The notes: generated by a model not told the origin, from the letters alone. A stretch of 64,000 bases of DNA from Methylobacillus gramineus (GCF_020532675.1 NZ_JAJAVE010000001.1:1488001-1552000); one strand, 5' to 3'. Positions 28,549-36,974 are shown, counted from the stretch's first letter. Program-made: numbers and translations.

Positions 28549-29247
28549 GTGCTACGTGTACTGCTCATCGACGATGATGTCGAGCTTTGTCAGATGATGG
28601 AAGAGTATCTGGGTGCTGAGGATTTCACGCTGGAAATCGCGCATGACGGCGAACAGGGTGCACGGCTGGCATTGTCTGGTGACTTTGACCTCGTGGTGCT
28701 GGATGTGATGATGCCGCGTTTCAATGGTTTTGATACCCTCAGGCTTATCCGTGGCAGCAGCCAGATCCCGGTCATCATGCTGACCGCCAAAGGCGATGAA
28801 ATAGACCGGATCGTGGGGCTGGAACTGGGTGCTGATGACTACCTGTCAAAACCCTTCAACCCACGAGAACTGGTCGCCAGGTTACGCGCCATCCAGCGCC
28901 GGGTTGTGGTACGTGATGAAGTCCTGCAATCCCAGCAGAACGTCAACATCACCCGTGTCGGCAAGATTGCCATCTACCCTTCCGAGCGCATCATTGAATG
29001 GAAAGGTGAACCACTGGATATCACCACCAGCGAATACGCATTGCTGGAAGTGCTCGCGCGCCATGCTGGTCATGTCGTCAGCAAGGCAGATTTGTTCAGC
29101 CAGGCATTGGGACGTGCTGAAAGCCGCTATGACCGCAGCATTGATGTCCACGTCAGTAACCTGAGGCAAAAGCTGGGGCTGCTGGAAGATGGTCGCTCGC
29201 CGATACAAACGGTGCGTGGCGTTGGCTACCAGTTTATTGCTGGCTAA
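28549..29247 (+). CDS. cpxR: OmpR-family response regulator, CpxR-like
   Basis: A 232-residue two-component regulator. The receiver domain (residues 1-120) has acidic pocket DDD at 8-10, phosphoacceptor Asp52 (LDVMMP) and Lys in LSKPF. The C-terminal OmpR winged helix (about 135-230) has DITTSEYALLEVLARHAG and DVHVSNLRQKLG. The start is a GTG. It is followed by its kinase after 17 nt and is divergent from a CpxP-like gene. It therefore most likely controls envelope stress genes. Confidence 0.9.
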   Translation: MLRVLLIDDDVELCQMMEEYLGAEDFTLEIAHDGEQGARLALSGDFDLVVLDVMMPRFNGFDTLRLIRGSSQIPVIMLTAKGDEIDRIVGLELGADDYLSKPFNPRELVARLRAIQRRVVVRDEVLQSQQNVNITRVGKIAIYPSERIIEWKGEPLDITTSEYALLEVLARHAGHVVSKADLFSQALGRAESRYDRSIDVHVSNLRQKLGLLEDGRSPIQTVRGVGYQFIAG

Positions 29248-29264
29248 AACCCGGGGACATCATC

Positions 29265-30614
29265 ATGGGACGTCTATTCTGGAAAATCTTTATCGGTTTC
29301 TCCCTCACCTTGCTGGTGACAGTTGGTGGGGTTGGTGGTGCGATTTATCTGAATGAGAAATCGCCATCGACGGAAGAGGGATTCTTGCGCGATCGGCGCG
29401 CTGACTTTGTAGTCGGCATCACAGCCAATGCCTTGCAATATGGCAATGAAGATGGTGCCAAGGCACTTTTCGACACTTGGCCTGGGCAAAAACGACCTAC
29501 AGTGCTCATTATCAACGACCATGATGCAGATATCCTGGGGCGTGAAGTACATCCAGACACCTTACGCCAGGCCATCAATGCCCTCACGCTAGACCCTCCG
29601 CCGACCAGTGTACGCAAGGTCACTACCGAAACAGGTAACGAATATATTTTATTCATCCCTGCTACCAGCGCTGACTCAGCCGGCCCTTTGAAATACAGCC
29701 TGGAGCTGCAAATTTTCATTGCCTTGCTGGCCAGCCTGCTATTCAGTGCAGGCTTTGCGGTATACCTCAGCCGCCCAATCAAGCTGTTGCGCAAGGCCAG
29801 CCGCAAGCTGGCGGAAGGTGACCTCAGCACACGAGTGAGCCCCGAGCTGGAAGACCGTAACGATGAGCTGACAGAGCTGGGCCAGGATTTTGACTACATG
29901 GCCACTCGCCTGCAAACCCTGTTGGATGCACAGCGCCTGCTGTTGCACGATGTATCGCATGAGCTGCGCTCGCCGGTCGCACGCATGCGTCTGGCAATAG
30001 GCTTGGCTCAACAGCAACCAGACAAGCTGGCATCCGCATTAAGCCGCATTGAGCGTGAAACCGAGCGGCTGGATGAACTGCTGGGGCAGATGCTGACCTT
30101 ATCTCGCCTGGAAGCAGGAATAGGCAGCGAGAGCAGCGATAACATCAGCCTGACCGATCTGCTGGCAGACATTGTGCAAGATGCCAACTTTGAAGCGCAA
30201 GCCGTGGGCAGCAGCATAAACTTCAATGCCTCTGACGAAGTATTGATGCAAGGACATTATGAATTGCTGCGACGTGCGTTCGAAAACATTATCCGTAACG
30301 CGCTGAAATATAACCATGCTGGCGAAACCGTGGAAGTGTCGGTGAGCAAGAATGATAAACAGGAAATTCTGGTAGAAGTACGTGACCATGGCCCCGGGCT
30401 GCCAGAGAATGAAATTAGCAAGGTATTCCAGCCATTTTACCGTGTACCTGGTGCTGACAAGCCCGCCAATGTGGGATATGGGTTGGGACTGGCGATCGCC
30501 CAACGTGCGATTGAGCGCCACCAAGGCACCATCGTCTTAAGTAATTGCGAAGATGGAGGTTTGTGCGTCCACACCACTTTTCCATCCAATATTGTCGTTA
30601 TTCAGGCAGATTAA
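29265..30614 (+). CDS. cpxA: Sensor histidine kinase, CpxA-like
   Basis: A 449-residue inner-membrane kinase. Transmembrane segments are at about 5-27 and 150-170, flanking a periplasmic sensor of about 120 residues. A HAMP domain follows (SRPIKLLRKASRKLAEGDLSTRV). The dimerisation domain carries the phospho-His in HDVSHELRSP (His232). The ATPase domain has ENIIRNALKY (N box), DHGPGL (G1) and GYGLGLAIA (G2). It pairs with the upstream regulator. Confidence 0.9.
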   Translation: MGRLFWKIFIGFSLTLLVTVGGVGGAIYLNEKSPSTEEGFLRDRRADFVVGITANALQYGNEDGAKALFDTWPGQKRPTVLIINDHDADILGREVHPDTLRQAINALTLDPPPTSVRKVTTETGNEYILFIPATSADSAGPLKYSLELQIFIALLASLLFSAGFAVYLSRPIKLLRKASRKLAEGDLSTRVSPELEDRNDELTELGQDFDYMATRLQTLLDAQRLLLHDVSHELRSPVARMRLAIGLAQQQPDKLASALSRIERETERLDELLGQMLTLSRLEAGIGSESSDNISLTDLLADIVQDANFEAQAVGSSINFNASDEVLMQGHYELLRRAFENIIRNALKYNHAGETVEVSVSKNDKQEILVEVRDHGPGLPENEISKVFQPFYRVPGADKPANVGYGLGLAIAQRAIERHQGTIVLSNCEDGGLCVHTTFPSNIVVIQAD

Positions 30615-30654
30615 GCGGGATCTGAGCCTGACATCCTGCCCGCCATCAATATGG

Positions 30655-30969
30655 CTAATGCAGGCTGGAGAAAGTTAGATCCGGTTTGAACTGAACACAA
30701 TATCCATCCGGCACCTCGGCAGCGCTTTTCGCGGTTTTCAGCGTCGCGGGCAAAGAACGGGGCAGCAGGTACTCATAGTGCAAAGAGTCGGTAGTCGCTT
30801 TCAAGTGATCCTTGGGCAACCCCACAATACGCTCAGGCCTCTTGCGTACTCCTGTTGCATCGCACTCCCAACTCAGGGCAAGCCAGATCAGATTTTCCTG
30901 CTCAAATGCATCACTGAAATGAATATCCCCAGTGTCATCAAATGCAACACATACCTTGAATAATTCCAT
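30655..30969 (-). CDS. Small conserved-type hypothetical protein
   Basis: A 104-residue protein, not recognised. It has no signal peptide or membrane segment. The composition is that of a soluble folded protein (MELFKVCVAFDDTGDIHFSDAF; WLALSWECDATG; LPRSLPATLKTAKSA). It converges with the CpxA-like gene. No function is proposed. Confidence 0.6.
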   Translation of the reverse strand: MELFKVCVAFDDTGDIHFSDAFEQENLIWLALSWECDATGVRKRPERIVGLPKDHLKATTDSLHYEYLLPRSLPATLKTAKSAAEVPDGYCVQFKPDLTFSSLH

Positions 30970-31176
30970 AGCGCTTATACCCGTGATCGCGATTAATTAA
31001 GATTGGGGGCATCATGCCCGCCTGACTTCAAAATGGCAGTAGGATGGTCCTGAAGATGTTGTAGGAATTGGCTGATGAGGTAGAGAAGGTCATCCACCAT
31101 TTCATTATTCATCCTATTACTACGCCCTGATTGATTGCTGGCAGCCTACTTAAATCCAAGCACTTGTATTACCTTA

Positions 31177-31225
31177 TTAGTTATCTTAATATAAAGACAA
31201 ATTAACTTAATGTTAAGATAACTAA
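31177..31225. promoter_or_regulatory. MarR-type operator overlapping the regulator's start codon
   Basis: Perfect 13-bp inverted repeat TTAGTTATCTTAA (31177-31189) and TTAAGATAACTAA (31213-31225). A third related half-site TTAACTTAA (31202-31210) lies between them. The right arm ends on the first base of the start codon, so binding would block transcription of the MarR-MFS operon (autorepression). Confidence 0.65.
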
Positions 31226-31734
31226 TGTCTCAATCTCCCGACAACGATCATATTGACCTGTTAATCAACAGCTGGAATCAATTACTTCCCGGGAAAGATT
31301 TCTCACACATGGAGCTTGCCACGCGCCTGTTACGCACAGTCACCCTGCTGACCAAGGAAATCATGCCGGTTATTGTCAATGCAGGCCTTAACCAAGGTGA
31401 ATTTGACGTGCTGGCAACCTTATACCGCAATGGTGGCCGCCTTTCCCCCACTACGCTTTATCAACGCCTGCTCATCACGTCAGGTGCCATGACTAACCGG
31501 TTAGCTACCCTCACAGAAAAAGGCCTGGTTCAACGTGCAGAGAACCCTGAAGACAAGCGTAGCATAGACGTGATTTTGTCCACCGAAGGCCGCCTCCTGT
31601 TTGAGCCGCTGCTGGATAGTTACCTGCAGCAGCTGCAACGCAGCCTCAATAGCCTGGAGCCCAGTCAGCAACATGTCATTAACCAGGGATTGCGCCCGTT
31701 GCTGCTGGCACTGGATGCCAGGAGTGAAGCATGA
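31225..31734 (+). CDS. MarR-family transcriptional regulator
   Basis: A 169-residue MarR protein. The winged HTH is about residues 55-115 (GLNQGEFDVLATLYRNGG, TTLYQRLLITSGAMTNRLATLTEKGLVQRAENPEDKRSIDVILSTEGR). Dimerisation helices lie at both ends. It is the first gene of a two-gene operon; its stop overlaps the transporter start. A palindromic operator covers its start. The ligand is unknown and is probably a substrate of the transporter. Confidence 0.9.
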   Translation: MSQSPDNDHIDLLINSWNQLLPGKDFSHMELATRLLRTVTLLTKEIMPVIVNAGLNQGEFDVLATLYRNGGRLSPTTLYQRLLITSGAMTNRLATLTEKGLVQRAENPEDKRSIDVILSTEGRLLFEPLLDSYLQQLQRSLNSLEPSQQHVINQGLRPLLLALDARSEA

Positions 31735-32885
31735 AGAGCCTACTCACTATCTGTCTGCTGTTCGCGATCGGCATCAACTTACGCCCCGTCATGGCCACGA
31801 TAGGCCCACTCACCGATAGCCTACTAGCGACTTGGCATCTTAACTACAGCTGGATTTCCTTGTTGAATGGCCTGCCTATCCTGATGATGGGATTGGGTGC
31901 CCTATTCAGCAATCGCTTGTTACAACACTACTCCTCTAGACAGATTGTCACATTTGCCTTGTGGCTGATCGGCATCACCACCTTATGGCGGTTATGCAGT
32001 TGGTCACCAATGGTCATGGTTATTTCTGCCATCTTGGCTGGGTTGGGCATTGCATTGATCCAAGCAGTATTTCCCACCATCATCAAAAGTTTGTGGCCAG
32101 AAAAAACTGCGTCTTACATGGGATTTTACGTGGCAGCCATCATGGGGGGAGCAGCCATCTCAGCCGCGCTGGCACCCCAGCTTATGCATCATGCCAGCAT
32201 GGCAGCTGCACTCGGGCTCTGGGGCATATTAGCGCTGCCCGCACTCTGGCTGTTCTGGCTACAGGTGCCCAAGCGCCATGCATCCCAACAGCGGGCAGAT
32301 ACCGTGTCTTCGGTACCCATTAATGCCCGATTCTGGCGGCTTGCTGTATTTTTTGGATTAGGAACGTCAGGTTTTACCTGCATGCTGGCCTGGTTGCCTC
32401 CGCACTTTATGGATATAGGCTATAGCCCTACTCAGGCCGGTTTAGCACTATCCCTGCTCAGTGGTGTTGAGGTCTTATCAGGCCTGTTTCTCTCACAACT
32501 AGCCTCTAGATATCCAGACCGCAGGCCGTGGCTGATAGTGGCGCTGTCATTGGCAATTATCGGCTTGTTATGCCTGACTATGCACGGCACGATGGCATGG
32601 ATAGGCGTCATTCTGGCAGGCTGCGGTGTCGGTGCTTTATTTCCACTCACCTTGATCGTCAGCATGGACCACCTGCCAGATCCACGGGAAGCAGGCATAC
32701 TGACAGCACGCGTTCAGGGAGTTGGTTACTTGCTAGCCGGGACCGCTCCCATGCTGGCAGGAATATTGAGGGATGAGCTGAACAGCTTCAACCTCACGTG
32801 GTATTTACTGGCTGGAGTATTTGCCGGATTACTGATCATGGCAACCGGTTTTAACCCCAAACAATATGCAAGGAGTATGTCCTGA
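31731..32885 (+). CDS. MFS transporter of the CynX/NimT family
   Basis: A 384-residue major facilitator protein with about 12 membrane segments. It begins INLRPVMATIGPLTDSL, the signature of the CynX/NimT/YycB group (cyanate and nitroimidazole-type exporters or importers). It is preceded by its MarR regulator with a 4-nt overlap. The substrate is not identifiable. The stop codon lies within a hairpin (GTCCTGAG at 32879, CTCAGGAC at 32905) that lacks a T tract. Confidence 0.85.
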   Translation: MKSLLTICLLFAIGINLRPVMATIGPLTDSLLATWHLNYSWISLLNGLPILMMGLGALFSNRLLQHYSSRQIVTFALWLIGITTLWRLCSWSPMVMVISAILAGLGIALIQAVFPTIIKSLWPEKTASYMGFYVAAIMGGAAISAALAPQLMHHASMAAALGLWGILALPALWLFWLQVPKRHASQQRADTVSSVPINARFWRLAVFFGLGTSGFTCMLAWLPPHFMDIGYSPTQAGLALSLLSGVEVLSGLFLSQLASRYPDRRPWLIVALSLAIIGLLCLTMHGTMAWIGVILAGCGVGALFPLTLIVSMDHLPDPREAGILTARVQGVGYLLAGTAPMLAGILRDELNSFNLTWYLLAGVFAGLLIMATGFNPKQYARSMS

Positions 32886-33060
32886 GTACAAGCTAGCCAT
32901 TGTGCTCAGGACAATGCATGGTGATTATCTTGCGAAAACAATTTGATACGTCAGAAGATACGATCAGCCAGGCGTAAAGCGCCAGGGTTCTTTGCAATCA
33001 AAATCTGCTGATGAGCGCTCTTTCAGTTTTGCCATTAGGCATATACATTACAATTACGCT

Positions 33061-33107
33061 GGCTGATCATGATGATAAGCGGGCGGCATGGATCATCATG
33101 ATCAGCC
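33061..33107. repeat. Perfect 16-bp inverted repeat, 15-nt spacer
   Basis: GGCTGATCATGATGAT at 33061-33076 and its exact reverse complement at 33092-33107. It lies upstream of the small DUF4144-like gene and has no T tract on either side, so it is not an obvious terminator. It may be an operator or an RNA hairpin in the leader of the next gene. Confidence 0.7.
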
Positions 33108-33150
33108 AAGACATAACAGCGGAAAATTAAGGCAGGATATTCACAAACTC

Positions 33151-33471
33151 ATGCACGACGACACCATCCACTGGCCAGCCATTATCCAGCATGCAGGCGA
33201 TGATGAACTGGACTATATTGCAGACCAACAGAGCTGGAACGCCTGGCCTCCATCTCAAGGAGATGCCCGATTCATAGACTCAGCTGGCCGTGTCTATGTC
33301 ATCACTGGCCCCAGGCAATTGAAGTTAAAGAACACCAGACTATCGTTGAATGAAATACTGACCTTAGTAAGAGCGCATGCCATGCTGGAAGGCCTGTGCT
33401 GCACCACCAAGATAGGGGCCGCCAATATCCAGGATGCCATCTCCCTCATCCCCAGCATGGAGCGGTCATAA
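33151..33471 (+). CDS. DUF4144-like small protein
   Basis: A 106-residue soluble protein (DTIHWPAIIQHAGDDELDYIAD; DARFIDSAGRVYVI; SLNEILTLVRAHAMLEGLCCTTKIGA) resembling the DUF4144 family of gammaproteobacteria and betaproteobacteria. I place the start at 33151, because the longer reading from 33088 would begin inside the 33061-33107 inverted repeat. Function unknown. It is followed after 2 nt by a DUF3820 gene. Confidence 0.6.
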   Translation: MHDDTIHWPAIIQHAGDDELDYIADQQSWNAWPPSQGDARFIDSAGRVYVITGPRQLKLKNTRLSLNEILTLVRAHAMLEGLCCTTKIGAANIQDAISLIPSMERS

Positions 33472-33473
33472 TC

Positions 33474-33698
33474 ATGCAGCCCGAAGACCTTGAGCTACTG
33501 GTGACGCGGACTATGCCCTATGGCAAGCATAAAGGCCGCTTGATTGCAGACTTGCCGGGCAACTACCTCAACTGGTTTGCACGTGAGGGATTTCCCCCAG
33601 GGGAAATTGGCCGGCTGCTGGCATTGATGCAGGAGCTGGACCATAACGGCCTGTCATCGCTGCTGGCACCATTAAGACAGAAACAATCTGGCCATTGA
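33474..33698 (+). CDS. DUF3820 family protein
   Basis: A 74-residue protein with the DUF3820 signature TMPYGKHKGRLIADLPGNYLNWFAREGFPPGEIGRLLALM. The same MPFGKYKG..L.DLP..YL.W fold occurs in putative quorum-sensing-regulated virulence factor and exonuclease-associated domains. The ATG at 33474 is chosen because the family motif starts a few residues later; the frame is open further upstream but overlaps the previous gene. Function unknown. Confidence 0.8.
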   Translation: MQPEDLELLVTRTMPYGKHKGRLIADLPGNYLNWFAREGFPPGEIGRLLALMQELDHNGLSSLLAPLRQKQSGH

Positions 33699-33728
33699 CG
33701 TCCATCACTAGGCAATGACAGATATTCA

Positions 33729-34451
33729 CTATTGCTTATGACTAAGCTTGAATATTTTATTCCGGTAAGCCAAGGTCAATAAGAAAATCACCATTATGGC
33801 CACCCAGCCTGACCACAATGTATGGCTCAGGAAATGAGCGCCACGCATTTGCTGTATCCAACCCATGGAGAGACCTATGCTCAATCCCCCGATAAATACC
33901 CAGGCGGCCTTTCTAGGATTGTGCGGCAGCCAAAACACTGCAATTGAAGCCAGCCACAAACCTGTGCTTGCATGCCCGGCAGGAAAGCAATGTCCGGCAT
34001 GCCAACCTACAGGAATATGGTCAAACATTTTGAGGTAAGGCAGATGACCTCCATAGCGTTCGATTTCCCAAGGGCAGCTCAACGCAGAGTGGCGCTTAAG
34101 GCCACGAATCACGGCAGGAACCAATACTGAGGATAAGGCAATCAGCTGCAGGCGATAGCGAACAAAATCCGAGATCTGACGTATACGATAGACTCGGTCA
34201 ATAATCACCAGCGCCAGCATCAGCAATCCACTATTGATAATGATGCTCTTCAGCCACTCATGCGCAAAATCTGTAGCAAACCAGGCATTACGCCACGGGA
34301 AATCGTTCAGGTGTTTGTCAAAAAACCAGTCCTCCAGTTGCAAATCCATCTCTGTGAAATGTTCCAGAAAAAGCAGCAGTAGCGCAGAGATCAATAAACC
34401 GCTCACAATTGTGCGGTAAGGCAAGCTACTCATAGCATTATCCACGACCAT
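33729..34451 (-). CDS. PAP2-family membrane phosphatase
   Basis: A 240-residue protein with about six membrane segments and the three PAP2 motifs: KRHSALSCP, FPAGHAS (PSGH-like) and MRGAHFLSH. Relatives remove phosphate from undecaprenyl, lipid A or phosphatidate substrates. The ATG at 34451 has an AGGAG site 6 nt upstream and overlaps the sulfatase stop by 14 nt, so the two genes are translationally linked. A shared role in modifying lipid A or a periplasmic glycan is inference. Confidence 0.88.
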   Translation of the reverse strand: MVVDNAMSSLPYRTIVSGLLISALLLLFLEHFTEMDLQLEDWFFDKHLNDFPWRNAWFATDFAHEWLKSIIINSGLLMLALVIIDRVYRIRQISDFVRYRLQLIALSSVLVPAVIRGLKRHSALSCPWEIERYGGHLPYLKMFDHIPVGWHAGHCFPAGHASTGLWLASIAVFWLPHNPRKAAWVFIGGLSIGLSMGWIQQMRGAHFLSHTLWSGWVAIMVIFLLTLAYRNKIFKLSHKQ

Positions 34452-36471
34452 GTGGCTCTCCTGCGGCAAGCACACGGTGCGGATGATGGAATTTCAACTC
34501 CCCATGCTTGAAGGCATTGGACGCAGTCTGATAATAGGCAATCGCCTCCTTCAGCAACTGTGAGTCTACAGGTGCCGGCGTAGCTTCATAACTTGCAGGG
34601 TCGATCTTGAATGCCTGCACCTTGCCCTTGGGCGACAGCACAATCAAGTGATCATGCTTGTAATATCCCAGATCCTGGTAGTTACTGATAAATGCACGCG
34701 GTTCAGCCAAGTGCTCAGCAAACAGTGACTCGCCATAGAAAGTATCTTGAGGCTGGCCCAGAATCTGCATCAGCGTAGGCGCAATATCAATCTGGCTGGC
34801 CATGCGGCTGTACTCGCCTGGCTGTAGCATGTCAGGTGCGTAGAAAATCAGTGGGATTTGGTATTTGCCCACTGGCAGGCTGGTTTTCCCTGCCACCGAA
34901 GCACAGTGATCGGCCACAATCACAAACAGCGTGTCCTTGAACCATGGCTTGGCCTTGGCCTGTGTAATAAAACGTCCTATCGCATAATCGGTATACTCAA
35001 TCGCCCCTTTCCGTGTGCCCTGTTCTGCCTGCACTCTATGCTCCGGGAAGGTATAAGGCCTGTGGTTGCTGGTGGTCATGATCTGGGCCATGAATGGCCT
35101 GCCCTCAGCACTGGCCCGATCCAGCTCGTGCAAGGTATTGTCAAACAGGCTTTCATCCGCCACGCCCCAGATGTTTTCTGTCGCAATACTCTTGGGATCA
35201 AAATCAGTACGATCAACGACACGGTAATCATTGCCGCGGAAGTAGTGATTCATATTGTCAAAATACCCATACCCGCCATAAATGAAATAACTGGCAAAGC
35301 CCTGGTCTTGCAGCAACTCCCCCAATGTGGCCAAGTGTTCATTATTCGGTCTATGGATAATCGCTTGCCCAGGAATGGGAGGTGTCCCAAGAGACAAAGC
35401 CTCCAGGCCACGTACCGTGCGCGTGCCTGTTGCATACAGATGGCTAAATCGCAGGCCTTCACTGGCAATTTTGTCCAACTGGGGCGTCAACTGTTGATTG
35501 CCGCCATAGCTACCTAGGTACTCCGCAGAAAGACTTTCTACTGTAATCAGTACAATATTTTTAGGCCTACGCGCAAACGACGATGGTAATGCGGTTTGCG
35601 TCGCATGACTCTCAATGGGAGAGGCCCCGTTCAAACTCGCCAGATGTACAGGCATTGACCCCGGCACCTGTCTCCCGGAAGTCACACCTAGCTTAGCCAG
35701 CACCTGCTGGGCATCATTGGGCTTCATGGTGGCATAGAACTTGTCATAATCCAGTTCATTACGTCGCATCGCCGCCGCCAGTGAAAACAAGCCATTGCCA
35801 GCCAGTTCCTCGGCATAGTGGTTAGTGGATGATGATTGATCAAGATTGGCGAACAGAGTAGCCGCTATCGGCAAACCCAAGCCCAATGTCATCATCAGGG
35901 TACGGCCGCGCAAGGTATGTGCTACCACCCTAAAACTCACCCACTTGCGTACTAACAACCACAGCACGGTACTCACCAAGCCTATACCCCCCAACATCAG
36001 TGGAATCGGGTAGGACTCACGGATGTTACCGATCACTTCATGGGTATAAATCAGGTAATCCACCGCAATGAAGTTAAAACGTGTAGTGAACTCCTGCCAG
36101 AAAATAAATTCTGCCACAACACCAAAGATTAGCGCCGCTATTGCGATCAAGAGCATGAACCAGCGCATCCGGTTTGCCCATCGACCAAGACGTAGCCTAT
36201 TTGGTAGAACACTGCTTAATAGGAAAAGTGGCGCAAGGAGATAGGCTAGTGTCCAAATATCAAACCAGCCCCCCATACCCAGTGCGTTGAATGAGCCTTT
36301 CCATGCAAGCTGATCTTGCTGACCCACGTCTACCCACAATGCCAGTCTGAGTAATTGCCACAACACCAGAGCAACTATGGCAAGCACCAAATCAAATGGC
36401 AACGAGCGTTTAAGCGCTGATGACTTGGCAAGAGTAGGAGATAGGCGTGATAAAACAGGATGTGAGGACAT
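34438..36471 (-). CDS. LTA synthase-like membrane sulfatase (phosphoglycerol/phosphoethanolamine transferase family)
   Basis: A 677-residue protein. Five N-terminal membrane segments (about residues 15-220) are followed by a periplasmic alkaline-phosphatase-fold domain. That domain has IVLITVESLSAEYLGSYGG (metal site), the probable nucleophile Thr in YATGTRTVRGLEAL, and VIVADHCAS. The family includes LtaS, MdoB and EptA-like enzymes that move phosphoglycerol or phosphoethanolamine onto envelope glycans. Gram-negative members usually act on periplasmic glucans. The start is uncertain (ATG at 36471, or an upstream GTG at 36543). It is operonic with the PAP2 gene. Confidence 0.85.
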   Translation of the reverse strand: MSSHPVLSRLSPTLAKSSALKRSLPFDLVLAIVALVLWQLLRLALWVDVGQQDQLAWKGSFNALGMGGWFDIWTLAYLLAPLFLLSSVLPNRLRLGRWANRMRWFMLLIAIAALIFGVVAEFIFWQEFTTRFNFIAVDYLIYTHEVIGNIRESYPIPLMLGGIGLVSTVLWLLVRKWVSFRVVAHTLRGRTLMMTLGLGLPIAATLFANLDQSSSTNHYAEELAGNGLFSLAAAMRRNELDYDKFYATMKPNDAQQVLAKLGVTSGRQVPGSMPVHLASLNGASPIESHATQTALPSSFARRPKNIVLITVESLSAEYLGSYGGNQQLTPQLDKIASEGLRFSHLYATGTRTVRGLEALSLGTPPIPGQAIIHRPNNEHLATLGELLQDQGFASYFIYGGYGYFDNMNHYFRGNDYRVVDRTDFDPKSIATENIWGVADESLFDNTLHELDRASAEGRPFMAQIMTTSNHRPYTFPEHRVQAEQGTRKGAIEYTDYAIGRFITQAKAKPWFKDTLFVIVADHCASVAGKTSLPVGKYQIPLIFYAPDMLQPGEYSRMASQIDIAPTLMQILGQPQDTFYGESLFAEHLAEPRAFISNYQDLGYYKHDHLIVLSPKGKVQAFKIDPASYEATPAPVDSQLLKEAIAYYQTASNAFKHGELKFHHPHRVLAAGEPHGRG

Positions 36472-36778
36472 TGCAGTTGAATTCCAAATAGTGGTGCTAC
36501 TTATTTGGCAATCTGCATACCAGCTATATTTTTCGCGAGGCACATCTTTTAAATCATCAAAACAAAAACACTATCTTATTGATTTAAATGTATAAATTAA
36601 AAAAATACCTTTGATTCGACCACGCACAATGTCAATACTGAACCTGCTTGAATCAACAAAAATATTCACATTGTTTGCAGACCTTAATCGAGAGTCTGCA
36701 AAAAACGTATGATGGAATCATCCTGCATATTGGAAAATGAATATCAGCGAAAGAAGGCCAACCAAGAAAGCTGCGCTG
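36472..36778. other. Leader/promoter region of the sulfatase gene with an inverted repeat
   Basis: AT-rich sequence between the sulfatase start and the small-RNA terminator. It contains one clear inverted repeat, TTTGCAGAC (36674-36682) and GTCTGCAAA (36694-36702), with an 11-nt spacer. There is no T tract in either direction, so an operator or leader hairpin is more likely than a terminator. No gene is seen. Confidence 0.5.
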
Positions 36779-36880
36779 AAAAAGAAAACGCCGGACATAA
36801 GTCCGGCGTCGTATTTGAGTCTTTCGCCAGGGGGGGATGGCTAAGACTCGAAGATAGACCTACAAGCGGTCTGTCCTTCT
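36779..36880 (-). ncRNA. Candidate sigma54-dependent small RNA with C-rich loop
   Basis: A predicted transcript of about 102 nt, minus strand. From the 5' end: hairpin 1 (arms GAAG...AGACC and GGTCT...CTTC, 36849-36879); hairpin 2 (GAGTCTT at 36849-36843 with AAGACTC at 36823-36817, inner stem GCCA/TGGC) closing an 8-nt loop TCCCCCCC; and terminator hairpin 3 (ACGCCGGAC / GTCCGGCGT, 4-nt loop, 36788-36809) followed by TTTTCTTTTT. A near-perfect -24/-12 promoter ends 12 nt before the predicted start. There is no coding potential. The C-rich loop is the type that pairs with Shine-Dalgarno sequences in mRNA-targeting small RNAs. Existence and targets are inferred, not demonstrated. Confidence 0.72.
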
Positions 36881-36891
36881 AGTGGATATAT

Positions 36892-36908
36892 AGCACTTAT
36901 CGTGCCAG
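36892..36908 (-). promoter_or_regulatory. Sigma54 (RpoN) -24/-12 promoter
   Basis: On the minus strand CTGGCACGATAAGTGCT matches the sigma54 consensus YTGGCACGrNNNTTGCW with a single mismatch. The GG and GC dinucleotides are 10 nt apart as required. The predicted start is about 36880-36881, immediately before the structured RNA. Confidence 0.75.
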
Positions 36909-36974
36909 ATTTAATAAGCCAATGTTTTTTAACAACTTTATAAAACCATACCCGTTTATTTGCATGGGCAATAC

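Noticed and set aside
32879-32912. Hairpin GTCCTGAG/CTCAGGAC across the transporter stop codon as a terminator
   Set aside because: No T tract follows on either strand; kept only as a note in the transporter entry.
33088-33150. Longer N-terminus for the DUF4144-like protein
   Set aside because: The start would lie in the loop of a perfect inverted repeat; the downstream ATG at 33151 fits the family length better.
36788-36809. Reading the hairpin as a plus-strand terminator
   Set aside because: The plus-strand side is followed by cgtatttg, whereas the minus-strand side is followed by TTTTCTTTTT, so it works on the minus strand.
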